Shown: piece by piece, positions 1 through 8,127 of the stretch
How the letters are laid out: each line of letters starts with the position of its first letter
Numbering within the stretch: the stretch's first letter is position 1
Origin: Collinsella aerofaciens
Lineage (GTDB): Bacteria > Actinomycetota > Coriobacteriia > Coriobacteriales > Coriobacteriaceae
Reading direction: 5' to 3'
DNA: 48,214 bases
Assembly: GCF_018785265.1 (NCBI RefSeq)
Contig: NZ_WQPK01000018.1
Span: 1-48,214, forward strand
Notes under the pieces: model-generated
Databases searched by the model: none
What the model saw: the letters and a program-made list of their open reading frames with translations, nothing else
What the model was told of the DNA's origin: nothing
Made by a program: the position numbers and the translations under genes

Positions 1-127
1 GGGAAGCCGTTCCAGGGATTAGTTCTCCTTCCGGTAAGGGCCCAGGTAGACTACCTGGTCGATAGACGGCAGGTGCAAGGACGGCGACGTCCTCAGCCGA
101 GCCGCACTAATCGCCCGAGCTCTTCCG
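1..127 (+). rRNA. rrl: 23S ribosomal RNA, 3' end (partial)
   Basis: The first bases match the 3' terminal part of bacterial 23S rRNA, including a segment like GGTAAGGGCCCAGGTAGACT and the near-terminal GCACTAATCG followed by a short tail. The gene begins outside the window. The 3' boundary is placed by analogy with Bacillus 23S, which ends about 25 bases after the start of GCACTAATCG, so it is accurate to a few bases. It is followed by a 145-base spacer and then 5S rRNA, the usual bacterial order. Confidence 0.93.
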
Positions 128-272
128 GAACCGCACCTCGCGGCCCGCGGGACATGCGCTCATGCGCGGTCCGGGCACGAGGATGCCCCCGAGTCACCTC
201 CCCTATGCGCCATGCGGCCCCCAGGGCACGTGTAGAGTGAGACCCAGGACACCGTAACGGTGGGCGCCGCCC
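128..272 (+). other. 23S-5S internal transcribed spacer
   Basis: A GC-rich spacer between the 23S and 5S genes with no convincing open reading frame. No tRNA is visible in it. Positions 271-284 can pair with 384-397, enclosing the 5S gene in a 14-bp stem that probably serves rRNA processing. Confidence 0.6.
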
Positions 273-395
273 ACCGGTCAGCGGCCAGAGCATGGGGGGC
301 ACGCCCGGTCCCGTTCCGAACCCGGAAGCTAAGCCCCATCGCGCCGAGAGTACTGCGGGGTCAGCCCGTGGGAGGCCAGGGCGCCGCTGACCGGT
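273..395 (+). rRNA. rrf: 5S ribosomal RNA
   Basis: The sequence carries the diagnostic 5S core CCGTTCCGAACCCGGAAGC at about 311-329 and a GTACTGCGGGG segment near 350. Its ends pair as stem I (ACCGGTCAGCGG with CCGCTGACCGGT). The mature ends may lie one or two bases inside the quoted boundaries, because the flanking bases extend the same helix. Confidence 0.95.
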
Positions 396-429
396 GGACG
401 GCACTGAGCCGTCATCCGAAACTGGAGAA

Positions 430-459
430 GGGGGAGGCCTCGCGGCCTCCCCCTTTTTT
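430..459 (+). terminator. Rho-independent terminator of the rRNA operon
   Basis: A perfect 10-bp GC-rich stem (430-439 with 444-453) with a TCGC tetraloop is followed directly by six T residues. It lies 35 bases after 5S rRNA. Confidence 0.93.
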
Positions 460-526
460 GCGTTGTATACACGTTGTACTTTGGGACCTAGTTCCCCCGT
501 ATGCGCTCTTACTGTTTGGCTGTATT

Positions 527-557
527 TTGAGTCCTTCTAGTGTATTTGAGCGATAAT
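527..557 (+). promoter_or_regulatory. Candidate promoter for coaE
   Basis: TTGAGT (527-532) and GATAAT (552-557) are separated by 19 bases, upstream of coaE and after the rRNA terminator. The spacer is longer than ideal, so this is a tentative call. Confidence 0.35.
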
Positions 558-585
558 TACTCGCATTGGCGTTAGGGAGGGCTTG

Positions 586-1209
586 ATGTTTACCGTATTT
601 GTCTTGGGCAATATTGCTTCGGGTAAGTCGACTGCCTGCCGCTATTTCGAATCTCGTGGCGCTATGCTAATCGATCTGGATGAGCTTGCAAAATCGCTGT
701 ATGTGCCGGGCTCTGATATCGTCAATACTCTCGCGGATGAATTCGGTTGGGACATTTTGGATGAGGAAGGCGGCATTCGCCGCAGCATCCTCGCTTCTCG
801 AGCTTTCGCTTCTCCTGATTCGGTCGCACGGCTCAATGGCATCGTGCATCCCGTTCTGATTGAACAGCTTTCGCTTAGGATTCTCGATCCGGTTTGTTGT
901 ACGGTTTCATCTCCCCGTTATCCCTTTGCGGTGGTCGAGGTTTCTGCTCCGACTGGTTTTGAGGATGCATTTGGCTTGGCTGATGAAATTCTGGTCATCA
1001 GCGCCCCTTTGTCAGTTCGTCGCGAGCGCGCTATTCAACGTGGCATGGAGCCATCTGATTTCGATGCCCGTTCTGCTTGTCAGCCCGATGAGTCTGCGCT
1101 GTGCAATCTCGCTACAACGGTGATTGACAATGCGGCAGGCGATAATTCGCTCTTTGAGCAGCTTGACTCATGGCTTGCATGCCATGGGTTTATAGACGCT
1201 GCGGATTAG
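586..1209 (+). CDS. coaE: Dephospho-CoA kinase
   Basis: Catalyses the last step of coenzyme A synthesis, ATP-dependent phosphorylation of the 3'-hydroxyl of dephospho-CoA in the cytoplasm. At 207 residues it has the normal family length. The P-loop GNIASGKST is at about residues 8-16; an Asp-rich segment (LIDLDELAK) and a VHP motif (NGIVHPVL), both typical of CoaE, follow. The ATG at 586 is chosen over an in-frame TTG at 583 because the GGAGG at 576-580 then has proper spacing of 5 bases. It is the first gene after the rRNA operon and lies 10 bases upstream of a lytic transglycosylase gene, with which it probably forms an operon. The C-terminal half is divergent, but the N-terminal half is convincing. 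Confidence 0.85.
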   Translation: MFTVFVLGNIASGKSTACRYFESRGAMLIDLDELAKSLYVPGSDIVNTLADEFGWDILDEEGGIRRSILASRAFASPDSVARLNGIVHPVLIEQLSLRILDPVCCTVSSPRYPFAVVEVSAPTGFEDAFGLADEILVISAPLSVRRERAIQRGMEPSDFDARSACQPDESALCNLATTVIDNAAGDNSLFEQLDSWLACHGFIDAAD

Positions 1210-1219
1210 GAGGAGGCCG

Positions 1220-1801
1220 ATGCCTAAGGCACGTTTCTTTATGTGGTATCGCGTGGCGCCACTTGCCGTTGTGTTCGTCTTCGGCCTTATTTCGCTCGTC
1301 TACTCGTGTGCTCCTGCTGCTTTCTTTAAGCCGCTGTATCCGATTGACTACGAAGCGTATGTAAAGCAATCCAGTATTTCGCATAATCTGGATCCGTATC
1401 TGGTGTGCGCTGTCATTAAGTCGGAATCGAATTGGGATCCCGAGGCCGAGTCGAATCAAGGTGCTCAGGGATTGATGCAGCTGATGCCCGAGACTGCCCA
1501 GGATATGATCGCCAAGGGCCTTGTTGACGGTGGCGAGTATTCGGCCGACAACCTTAACGATCCGGCTACGAATATCGAGTTTGGCTGTGCGTATCTTTCG
1601 TATCTTCTAGCGTATTTTAACGGGTCGACTGACAGTGCCATTGCCGCCTATAACGCCGGCATGGGCAATGTCGACGGATGGGCGCAGCAGGGTACGTCGC
1701 TTCATAATGCAATCACCTTTCCCGAGACGCAGGCGTATCTGATTCGTGTCAATAATGCCTGGGCTCGCTACAAGACCCTCTATCCCGATCGGTTCGTATA
1801 G
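1220..1801 (+). CDS. Membrane-anchored lytic transglycosylase (SLT domain)
   Basis: Predicted peptidoglycan lytic transglycosylase that cleaves the MurNAc-GlcNAc bond outside the membrane. Residues about 12-29 form one hydrophobic segment, either a membrane anchor or a signal peptide. A Cys at position 30 follows VYS, only weakly like a lipobox. The SLT/lysozyme-like domain covers residues about 45-185. The probable catalytic Glu is residue 69 in the SESNWDP motif, followed by GAQGLMQLMP and AIAAYNAG, all typical of the Slt70/MltE fold. It starts 10 bases after coaE with an AGGAGG at 1208-1213. At 193 residues it is a compact single-domain member. The exact subfamily cannot be assigned from the sequence alone. 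Confidence 0.88.
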   Translation: MPKARFFMWYRVAPLAVVFVFGLISLVYSCAPAAFFKPLYPIDYEAYVKQSSISHNLDPYLVCAVIKSESNWDPEAESNQGAQGLMQLMPETAQDMIAKGLVDGGEYSADNLNDPATNIEFGCAYLSYLLAYFNGSTDSAIAAYNAGMGNVDGWAQQGTSLHNAITFPETQAYLIRVNNAWARYKTLYPDRFV

Positions 1802-1852
1802 GACTATGCCTGCCGCCTGCGTATACTGCAGATATATGAGTTAGGAGTATCC

Positions 1853-4093
1853 ATGGCGGAATTTGAAGTAGAACGCGTTGGTGGTGAACTTAAGCGCTTT
1901 GGCGTTGAAGGCTCTGACGTGCCGTTTAAGGTCGTGTCTCCCTATGACCCTGCAGGCTCTCAGCCTAAAGCCATTGAGTCGCTTGTGCAGGGTGTGAGGG
2001 ACGGAGACCGCTATCAGGTTTTGCTGGGCGTGACTGGTTCGGGCAAGACCTTCACGATGGCAAAGACTATTGAGGCCCTGGGAAAGCCGACGCTGGTCAT
2101 GGCTCCGAATAAAACGCTCGCCGCTCAGCTTGCGAGCGAGCTCAAAGAGTTCTTTCCCAACAACGCTGTGGTCTACTTCGTCTCGTACTACGACTACTAT
2201 CAGCCCGAGGCGTATGTGCCGCAAAGCGATACATATATCGAGAAAGACTCCTCGATTAACGAAGAGGTTGAGATGCTGCGACATCAGGCGACCGCATCGC
2301 TGCTCTCTCGACGCGATGTGATCGTTGTCGCATCGGTCTCGTGTATCTATGGCATTGGCTCTCCTGAGGACTATGCGGGTCTGGCTCCAAACGTCGACAA
2401 GAAGGTGCCGCTCGAGCGCGATGACTTTATCCATGCACTTATCGACATTCAATATGATCGCAATGACTATGACCTGGCACGCGGCACGTTCCGCGTGCGC
2501 GGCGATGTTGTCGACGTGTATCCGCCTTATGCCGAGCATCCGTTGCGGTTTGAGTTCTTTGGCGACGAGGTCGAGCTGATTGCCGAGATCGATGAGGTCA
2601 CCGGTGAGATGCTTCGTGAGTACGAGGCAATCCCCGTATGGCCGGCATCGCACTACGTGACCGAGAAGCCGAAGGTCAAGGCGGCTCTGAAATCGATCAG
2701 CGAAGAGTGCGAGAAGCGCGTGGCGGAGCTCAAGGCGACCGACAAGTTGCTCGAGGCGCAGCGTCTGCAGCAGCGCACCGATTATGATCTTGAGATGCTC
2801 GAGACGATGGGCTTTTGCAACGGCATCGAGAACTACTCGCGTCATCTGGACGGTCGCAAGCCGGGTGAGCCGCCGTTTACCCTAATCGATTACTTTCCCA
2901 AGGATATGCTCTGCATCATCGATGAGAGCCATGTGACGGTGCCGCAGATTCGCGGCATGCACGAAGGTGACCGCTCGCGTAAGGTGACGCTGGTGGAACA
3001 CGGTTTTCGCCTGCCCTCGGCGCTCGATAACCGCCCGCTTCGTTTCGATGAGTTTGAGGCAAGGATACCCCAGTTTATCTATGTTTCGGCCACGCCGGGC
3101 GATTACGAGCTGCGGGTGAGCCAGAACGACGTTGAGCAGATTATTCGTCCGACCGGTCTGCTCGATCCCAAGATCGATGTGCGTCCGGTTCGCGGTCAGA
3201 TTGACGATCTTGAGGACGAGATTCGCGAGCGCGTTGCCCGCAAGGAGCGCGTGCTGGTGACCACGTTGACCAAGCGCATGGCCGAGGACCTGACCGACCA
3301 TCTGCTTGATGCGGGCATTAAGGTCAATTACATGCATTCTGATACGGCGACAATGGACCGTGTCGAGATCCTGCGAACGCTGCGCGAGGGCAAGATCGAT
3401 GTCCTTGTTGGCATCAACCTGCTTCGCGAGGGCTTGGATCTCCCCGAGGTCTCACTGGTGGCAATTCTCGATGCCGATAAGGAAGGCTTCTTGCGCAACC
3501 GCCGTTCGCTGATTCAGACGATTGGCCGCGCGGCCCGTAACGCCGATGGCGAAGTCATCATGTATGCGGACGTTGTGACCGATTCGATGAAAGAGGCCAT
3601 CGAGGAGACGCAGCGCCGTCGCGAGATTCAGATGGCATATAACGAAGAGCATGGCATCGTGCCCAAGACGGTGCGCAAGGCCATCAACGACATCTCAAGT
3701 TTTATTGCCGAGGCCGAAAAAACCGTGGGTTCCAAGGGACGCTCGAAGGGCGACTCTCTTGGCCATGGCGCATTCTATACGCCCGATGAGTCGGGCGAGG
3801 GCGGCGTGCCGGAAACGGTGGCGCCCGAGCAGACACTTGCGGAGCAGTTGGAAGAACTGCCGCATGACGAGCTTGTGCGGATTGTCGAATCCATGGAAGA
3901 GGATATGCGTAACGCTTCTGCCGCCATGGACTTTGAGGAGGCGGCGCGCCTGCGCGATGCCGTCGTTCAGATTCGGGCGATGCTCGAGGGCGCGTCTGAG
4001 GACGAGACGATCGAGCGCTTACGTTCACAGGCCCGCAAGGGTTCCACGTTCGCATCGGGCAGAAAACGCCAGGGTGCACGGTTTAAGAAATAG
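1853..4093 (+). CDS. uvrB: Excinuclease ABC subunit B
   Basis: DNA-damage-verifying helicase-like subunit of the UvrABC nucleotide excision repair nuclease. Walker A GVTGSGKT is at residues 59-66, the Tyr-rich beta-hairpin that inserts into DNA is near residues 110-130 ([10 protein letters not shown]), and Walker B has DESH at 357-360. Helicase motifs (VSATPG, GRAARN) follow. A UVR motif near residues 680-715 binds UvrA or UvrC. The protein has 746 residues, longer than many UvrB proteins because of a linker before the UVR motif and a basic C-terminal tail. The start at 1853 has an AGGAG five bases upstream. No SOS-type operator was seen in front of it. uvrA and uvrC follow within 16 kb, but not in the same operon. 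Confidence 0.98.
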   Translation: MAEFEVERVGGELKRFGVEGSDVPFKVVSPYDPAGSQPKAIESLVQGVRDGDRYQVLLGVTGSGKTFTMAKTIEALGKPTLVMAPNKTLAAQLASELKEFFPNNAVVYFVSYYDYYQPEAYVPQSDTYIEKDSSINEEVEMLRHQATASLLSRRDVIVVASVSCIYGIGSPEDYAGLAPNVDKKVPLERDDFIHALIDIQYDRNDYDLARGTFRVRGDVVDVYPPYAEHPLRFEFFGDEVELIAEIDEVTGEMLREYEAIPVWPASHYVTEKPKVKAALKSISEECEKRVAELKATDKLLEAQRLQQRTDYDLEMLETMGFCNGIENYSRHLDGRKPGEPPFTLIDYFPKDMLCIIDESHVTVPQIRGMHEGDRSRKVTLVEHGFRLPSALDNRPLRFDEFEARIPQFIYVSATPGDYELRVSQNDVEQIIRPTGLLDPKIDVRPVRGQIDDLEDEIRERVARKERVLVTTLTKRMAEDLTDHLLDAGIKVNYMHSDTATMDRVEILRTLREGKIDVLVGINLLREGLDLPEVSLVAILDADKEGFLRNRRSLIQTIGRAARNADGEVIMYADVVTDSMKEAIEETQRRREIQMAYNEEHGIVPKTVRKAINDISSFIAEAEKTVGSKGRSKGDSLGHGAFYTPDESGEGGVPETVAPEQTLAEQLEELPHDELVRIVESMEEDMRNASAAMDFEEAARLRDAVVQIRAMLEGASEDETIERLRSQARKGSTFASGRKRQGARFKK

Positions 4094-4098
4094 CGAAC

Positions 4099-4139
4099 AG
4101 GCCCCGAGTTCTCTGTGGAGCTCGGGGCCTATGTCTTTT
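4099..4139 (+). terminator. Terminator between uvrB and the convergent flavoprotein gene
   Basis: A perfect 10-bp stem (4099-4108 with 4121-4130) lies five bases after the uvrB stop codon, followed by ATGTCTTTT. The opposing gene ends at 4159, so it may act for both strands. Confidence 0.75.
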
Positions 4140-4158
4140 GCGCGCTGGAATTTGTGCG

Positions 4159-5799
4159 TTAGAGGTCTGCGATCAGGGCTTCAGCACAACGGATGCCGTC
4201 GGTGGCCGCGCTCATGATGCCGCCGGCATATCCAGCTCCCTCACCACAAGGGTAGAGGCCCGGGGTCGACACGGCATGGCACGTTCGGTCTCGGGTAACA
4301 GTGACCGGTGAGCTCGAACGAGTCTCCACGCCGGTAAGAACGGCATCGGGACGGTCGTAGCCTCGTAGCTTTTTTCCGAGTAGGGGAAGTCCCAGGCGGA
4401 GCGACTCGACGATATGCTGCGGTAGGGCTTCGTCAATTGCCGTCCAGGTCACACCGAGCGGATAGGTGGGCTTTACCTTTCCGGGCGCCTTGCTGGCGCG
4501 TCCTGCGAGGAAATCTCCGACGAGTTGTGCCGGTGCGTTCCAGTTGGAACCGCCCAGGCGATAGGCGGCCGCCTCGCAGGCACGCTGGAGCTCGATGCCG
4601 GCGAGCGGGTCATCGTTGGGAAGGTCCTCAGGCGTGACGTTAACGAGCAGGGCGGCATTTGCGTTGCGTCCGTCGCGGGCATTGAGACTGGCCCCGTTGA
4701 CGCACAGATGGCACGGTTCTGAAGAGGCGGCAACAACCTGTCCGCCGGGGCACATGCAAAACGAGAACACGCTGCGGCCGTTGGGAAGATGGGCAACAAG
4801 TTTGTAGGGGGCCGCCCCGAGCGCTGGATGTCCCGCCGAGGCTCCATATTGGGCTCTGTCGATGTCGCGTTGCGGATGCTCGATGCGAACGCCCATGGCA
4901 AAGGTCTTTTGTGCGAGGGCCACGTTGTGGTCCTTAAGGAGCTCAAAAATATCGCGAGCAGAATGCCCGCAGGCGAGGATGAGGTGCTTTGTCTCGATTG
5001 GCTCGTAAGCGGCGTCTTGGGACGATTGGACATCAATACCGGTGATGGCGCCAGACGCGTCGATGCGAATGTCGACGAGCTTCGTTCGATAACGGACGAC
5101 ACCTCCGAGCTGCTCGATGCGCTGGGATATAGCGGTGACAACCTTGGGAAGGATGTCGGAGCCAATGTGCGGCTTGGCATCCCACAGAATATCGCGGGGC
5201 GCACCCGCCTCGACGAAGGTTTCGAGGATAAGGCGATGGGCGGGATTTTTTGTTCCCGTATTGAGCTTGCCGTCCGAGAAGGTCCCCGCGCCGCCCAGAC
5301 CAAACTGAATATTGCTCTCGGGGTCGAGGATGCGCTCCTTTAGAAAGAGGTCGATCGCCTGCGAGCGGCGAAATGCCGGGTCGCCGCGCTCGATAAGCAA
5401 GGGCTTAAGACCTGCTTTGGCGAGCGTGAGCGCAGCGAAAAGGCCGGCGCATCCGGCGCCGACAACGACAGGGCGTTCTTGAGGTGCGTCGGAGACGGGG
5501 GAGGGGAATGAAGGCTCATCGTCTTCTATCGCGCGTACGCGCGAGCGGTCACGCTCGGCAACGCTGTCGACCGCTTCTCGCTCGAGGTGGGGACTAGTCA
5601 GCTCAACACGAAAGCTCAGGATAAAATGGACGTCTCGTTTTTTGCGAGCGTCGATTGACTTGCGGTGGAGTTCGATGGACTTGATCTCGGAGTCCTTGCA
5701 ACGTAGGATGCGCTTGGCGACTCGCTTGCCAACAATGAGGCAGGTATTTTCATCGCCGGCTTCATCGAGCGACACGTTGACTTGGGTGATTTCGATCAT
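4159..5799 (-). CDS. FAD-dependent oxidoreductase (COG2509-type uncharacterised dehydrogenase)
   Basis: A cytoplasmic flavoprotein of 546 residues. After an approximately 100-residue N-terminal domain comes a Rossmann FAD-binding motif (VVVGAGCAGLFAALTLAKAG, residues about 111-130). Family-typical segments follow (QFGLGGAGTFSDGKL, FCMCPGG), and the C-terminal FAD segment LYPCGEGAGYAGG closes the protein. These match the broadly conserved FAD-dependent dehydrogenase family COG2509, whose substrate is not established. The start at 5799 is chosen because AAGGAG lies six bases upstream; the longer frame to 5922 has no such signal. The gene lies downstream of another flavoprotein gene. An intrinsic-terminator-like hairpin (5818-5849) and a -10 element (5864-5869) lie just before it. 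The role is unknown. Confidence 0.85.
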   Translation of the reverse strand: MIEITQVNVSLDEAGDENTCLIVGKRVAKRILRCKDSEIKSIELHRKSIDARKKRDVHFILSFRVELTSPHLEREAVDSVAERDRSRVRAIEDDEPSFPSPVSDAPQERPVVVGAGCAGLFAALTLAKAGLKPLLIERGDPAFRRSQAIDLFLKERILDPESNIQFGLGGAGTFSDGKLNTGTKNPAHRLILETFVEAGAPRDILWDAKPHIGSDILPKVVTAISQRIEQLGGVVRYRTKLVDIRIDASGAITGIDVQSSQDAAYEPIETKHLILACGHSARDIFELLKDHNVALAQKTFAMGVRIEHPQRDIDRAQYGASAGHPALGAAPYKLVAHLPNGRSVFSFCMCPGGQVVAASSEPCHLCVNGASLNARDGRNANAALLVNVTPEDLPNDDPLAGIELQRACEAAAYRLGGSNWNAPAQLVGDFLAGRASKAPGKVKPTYPLGVTWTAIDEALPQHIVESLRLGLPLLGKKLRGYDRPDAVLTGVETRSSSPVTVTRDRTCHAVSTPGLYPCGEGAGYAGGIMSAATDGIRCAEALIADL

Positions 5800-5817
5800 C
5801 GAGGTCTCCTTAGAGGC

Positions 5818-5849
5818 AAGAAAGAGGCCGTCCGGTATCCCAGACGGCC
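5818..5849 (-). terminator. Terminator-like hairpin in the leader of the COG2509 flavoprotein gene
   Basis: On the minus strand a 10-bp stem with one G-T pair and a GATA loop (5849-5840 with 5835-5826) is followed by TCTTTCTT. It lies 30 bases after the stop of the upstream gene and only seven bases before the ribosome binding site of the next. It may end the upstream transcript or act as an attenuator for the downstream gene. Confidence 0.7.
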
Positions 5850-5863
5850 CGAATGCGTTTTTG

Positions 5864-5869
5864 ATTATA
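5864..5869 (-). promoter_or_regulatory. Consensus -10 element (TATAAT) before the COG2509 gene
   Basis: A perfect TATAAT on the minus strand starts 11 bases after the stop codon of the upstream gene. No good -35 hexamer was found at the right distance. If it is used, transcription would start near 5857 and the leader would begin with the 5818-5849 hairpin. Confidence 0.4.
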
Positions 5870-5879
5870 GACTGCGCGG

Positions 5880-7151
5880 CTACAGGCTGCTTGCAGCGCG
5901 AATGCCCGAGAGCCAGGCCCACGCAAGGTTAAAGCCTCCGCAATCGGCGTCGATGTCGAGCGCTTCGCCGCAGACGTAAAGCGGGGCGTCGACAGCGCTG
6001 CTCGCGCGTAGACTGGGTGTTGAGATGCTCTCGACAGATACGCCACCACGCGTGACCTGCGCCGAGCGCTCCTCGGCTGTTCCCTCGACGAGCAACTTAA
6101 AGTGCTTGAGGATCGAGACCAGGTGGATGACATCGTTGGAGCCTGGATGGCACTGCTCGAACGCCGTGCAGACGACGCGGGAGAGTTGCGGGGCGAGCAT
6201 GCCGTCGAGCCAACGGGGATCGCGGGGCGAAAAGCCGCCGAGCAGCTCAACGCGCCGGTTGAGCATATCGAGCAGCTCGTCTTTGGAGAGGTCGGGGAAA
6301 ACGTCGAGCAGGATCGTATCGCCGTGCTGGATACGACGGGAGAGGTTGAAGACAGCGACGCCCGAGATACCGAAGGTTCGAAACAGGACTTCACCGTCTT
6401 CGTGCCAGAGCTCATTATGATTGCGGGCGAGCGTCAAGCGGGCGCGGACGCGCAGGCCATCCAACGTCTTGATTGCCGCCCGATCGCCGACGACCGTTGC
6501 CGATACGGGGCAGAGGATGGGGCGCAGCGAAGTGAGGGGGAGGCGAAACGTATCGGCGATACCAGTGGGGTTGCCACCCGTGGCGATAATTACGGCATGT
6601 GCCTGCAGGGCCTCGTTCTTGCGAGGGACATCGGCGAGCGCTTTCCGAAGCGAGCGGAGCTCCGATTTTCGGTCGTCGCGCTTTTTTGCCTTGAGTGCCC
6701 GCGCTGGACGGTCTATTTGGAGTGTCCAGCCTTCGGAAGCTTTGCGCGCCGTGGCAATATTGGCTCCGCAGATTAAGGTGATACCTAGGCGGTCGCAAAC
6801 GTTGAGAAGCGCGTCGCGCACCGATTCGGCGCGAAGGGAGCGCGGGTACAGTCGGCCTTCCTCGGAGGTTGTCATGATGCCCAGCGAGGAGAAGAAACCC
6901 ATAAGCTCTTGTTCGGGTTGGGGGCCCATGACAGATTCGACGAATGCGGGGTGGTTATACCGCTGAGGATCAATCGATTCGTTGGAGAGGTTGCAGCGGC
7001 CGTTACCGGTCGCAAGGAGCTTAAGGCCGCAGGCGACATCGCGCTCAACGATGCAGACGCTTTTGCCAGCACGTGCGGCCGTAATGGCGGCGGCGAGGCC
7101 TGAAGCCCCGCCGCCGATTACCAGGACGTCATAGAAGGCGCTCGTGTTCAC
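5880..7151 (-). CDS. HI0933/BaiN-family NAD(P)/FAD-dependent oxidoreductase
   Basis: A cytoplasmic flavoprotein of 423 residues. The dinucleotide-binding motif VIGGGASGLAAA lies at residues about 11-22. The family signature GLKLLATGNGRCNLSN follows near residue 45, and the C-terminal FAD segment LYVCGEALDIDADCGGFNL is near residue 395. These are diagnostic of the HI0933-like family. Members annotated as BaiN have been linked to bile-acid dehydroxylation in gut bacteria, but family membership alone does not show that role. Translation appears to start at a GTG (7151) that directly follows the TAA of the upstream mrp gene, so the two are probably translationally coupled. Confidence 0.88.
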   Translation of the reverse strand: MNTSAFYDVLVIGGGASGLAAAITAARAGKSVCIVERDVACGLKLLATGNGRCNLSNESIDPQRYNHPAFVESVMGPQPEQELMGFFSSLGIMTTSEEGRLYPRSLRAESVRDALLNVCDRLGITLICGANIATARKASEGWTLQIDRPARALKAKKRDDRKSELRSLRKALADVPRKNEALQAHAVIIATGGNPTGIADTFRLPLTSLRPILCPVSATVVGDRAAIKTLDGLRVRARLTLARNHNELWHEDGEVLFRTFGISGVAVFNLSRRIQHGDTILLDVFPDLSKDELLDMLNRRVELLGGFSPRDPRWLDGMLAPQLSRVVCTAFEQCHPGSNDVIHLVSILKHFKLLVEGTAEERSAQVTRGGVSVESISTPSLRASSAVDAPLYVCGEALDIDADCGGFNLAWAWLSGIRAASSL

Positions 7152-7982
7152 TTAGGCCTCGTCGGTCTCGTGCGGGGTAATAGCCTCGACGGCAGAGACT
7201 GCCTTGGGCAACATGCCATCGGGCAGCGCGGTCTCAACCTCGCCCTTATCGCAGGCCTCGGCGAGTGCCGGATTAATGGGAAGCGTGCCCAAGATGTCGA
7301 GGTTATAGCGCTCTGCGACCTCGGGGAGCTTGCTCTTGCCAAAGACCTCGATCTTCTTGCCGCAGTCGGGGCACTCAATATAGCTCATGTTCTCGACGAT
7401 GCCCAGAATGGGGACGTTCATCTTCTCGGCCATGTTGACCGCCTTGGCGACAATCATCGAGACCAGATCCTGCGGGCTCGTGACGATGACGATGCCGTCG
7501 ACGGGCAGTGACTGGAAGACGGTGAGCGCGACGTCGCCTGTTCCCGGAGGCATGTCGACCAGCAGGTAGTCGATGGGGCCCCACGAGGTCTCGCTCCAGA
7601 ACTGCCTGATGGCGCCTGCGATGACCGGACCGCGCCAAAGGACGGGGTCGGTCTCGTTTTGGAGCAGAAGGTTGGAGCTCATGACCTTGACGCCGTGCTC
7701 GGAGATTTCAGGCAGCATGAGGTTGCCAAGGGCATGGACGTGGCGTCCGCTCATACCGAACATCTTGGGGATAGAGGGACCGGTGATGTCGGCATCGAGG
7801 ACGCCGACCTTGTGGCCGTGACGGGCAAGCTCGGTGGCGATGGCACCGGTGACAAACGACTTGCCGACACCGCCCTTGCCGGAAAGCACGGCGATGACGC
7901 GTTTGACCTCGGACAGCGTATTCTCCTCAAATTGCGACGGCGACGTTTGTCCGCCGGCGGCCTGTGCGTGCTCGCAACCCAT
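7152..7982 (-). CDS. mrp: Iron-sulfur cluster carrier ATPase, Mrp/NBP35 family
   Basis: A P-loop ATPase of 276 residues that, by family knowledge, binds and transfers Fe-S clusters to apoproteins in the cytoplasm. The deviant Walker A of the Mrp/MinD class, GKGGVGKS, is at residues 35-42, followed by DADITGPSIPKMFG and a PPGTGD motif. A CPDC pair near residues 203-206 probably holds the bridging cluster between two subunits. The ATG at 7982 is preferred because AAAGGAG ends six bases before it; upstream in-frame codons to 8039 lack a signal. The stop abuts the GTG start of the next flavoprotein gene. Confidence 0.92.
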   Translation of the reverse strand: MGCEHAQAAGGQTSPSQFEENTLSEVKRVIAVLSGKGGVGKSFVTGAIATELARHGHKVGVLDADITGPSIPKMFGMSGRHVHALGNLMLPEISEHGVKVMSSNLLLQNETDPVLWRGPVIAGAIRQFWSETSWGPIDYLLVDMPPGTGDVALTVFQSLPVDGIVIVTSPQDLVSMIVAKAVNMAEKMNVPILGIVENMSYIECPDCGKKIEVFGKSKLPEVAERYNLDILGTLPINPALAEACDKGEVETALPDGMLPKAVSAVEAITPHETDEA

Positions 7983-8037
7983 GTATGACTCCTTTGTATA
8001 TGTTGGGGCCGGGGCCCCGTGATGTGACACGAGCGTC

Positions 8038-8067
8038 ATTGTACCCTCGTTTGCGAGCGGGAGTCAT
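8038..8067 (-). promoter_or_regulatory. Promoter for mrp and the following flavoprotein gene
   Basis: On the minus strand ATGACT (8067-8062) and TACAAT (8043-8038) are separated by 18 bases, about 55 bases upstream of the mrp start codon. This is a good match to a housekeeping promoter. Confidence 0.6.
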
Positions 8068-8127
8068 TTACGATGCATTTGGGCCGAGCGTGCTTGCAAT
8101 ACGATGGGTCCAAGCGAATGGGCGGGC

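Noticed and set aside
7659-7988. Plus-strand frames opposite mrp
   Set aside because: Antisense to a clear Mrp-family ATPase, with no features of their own.
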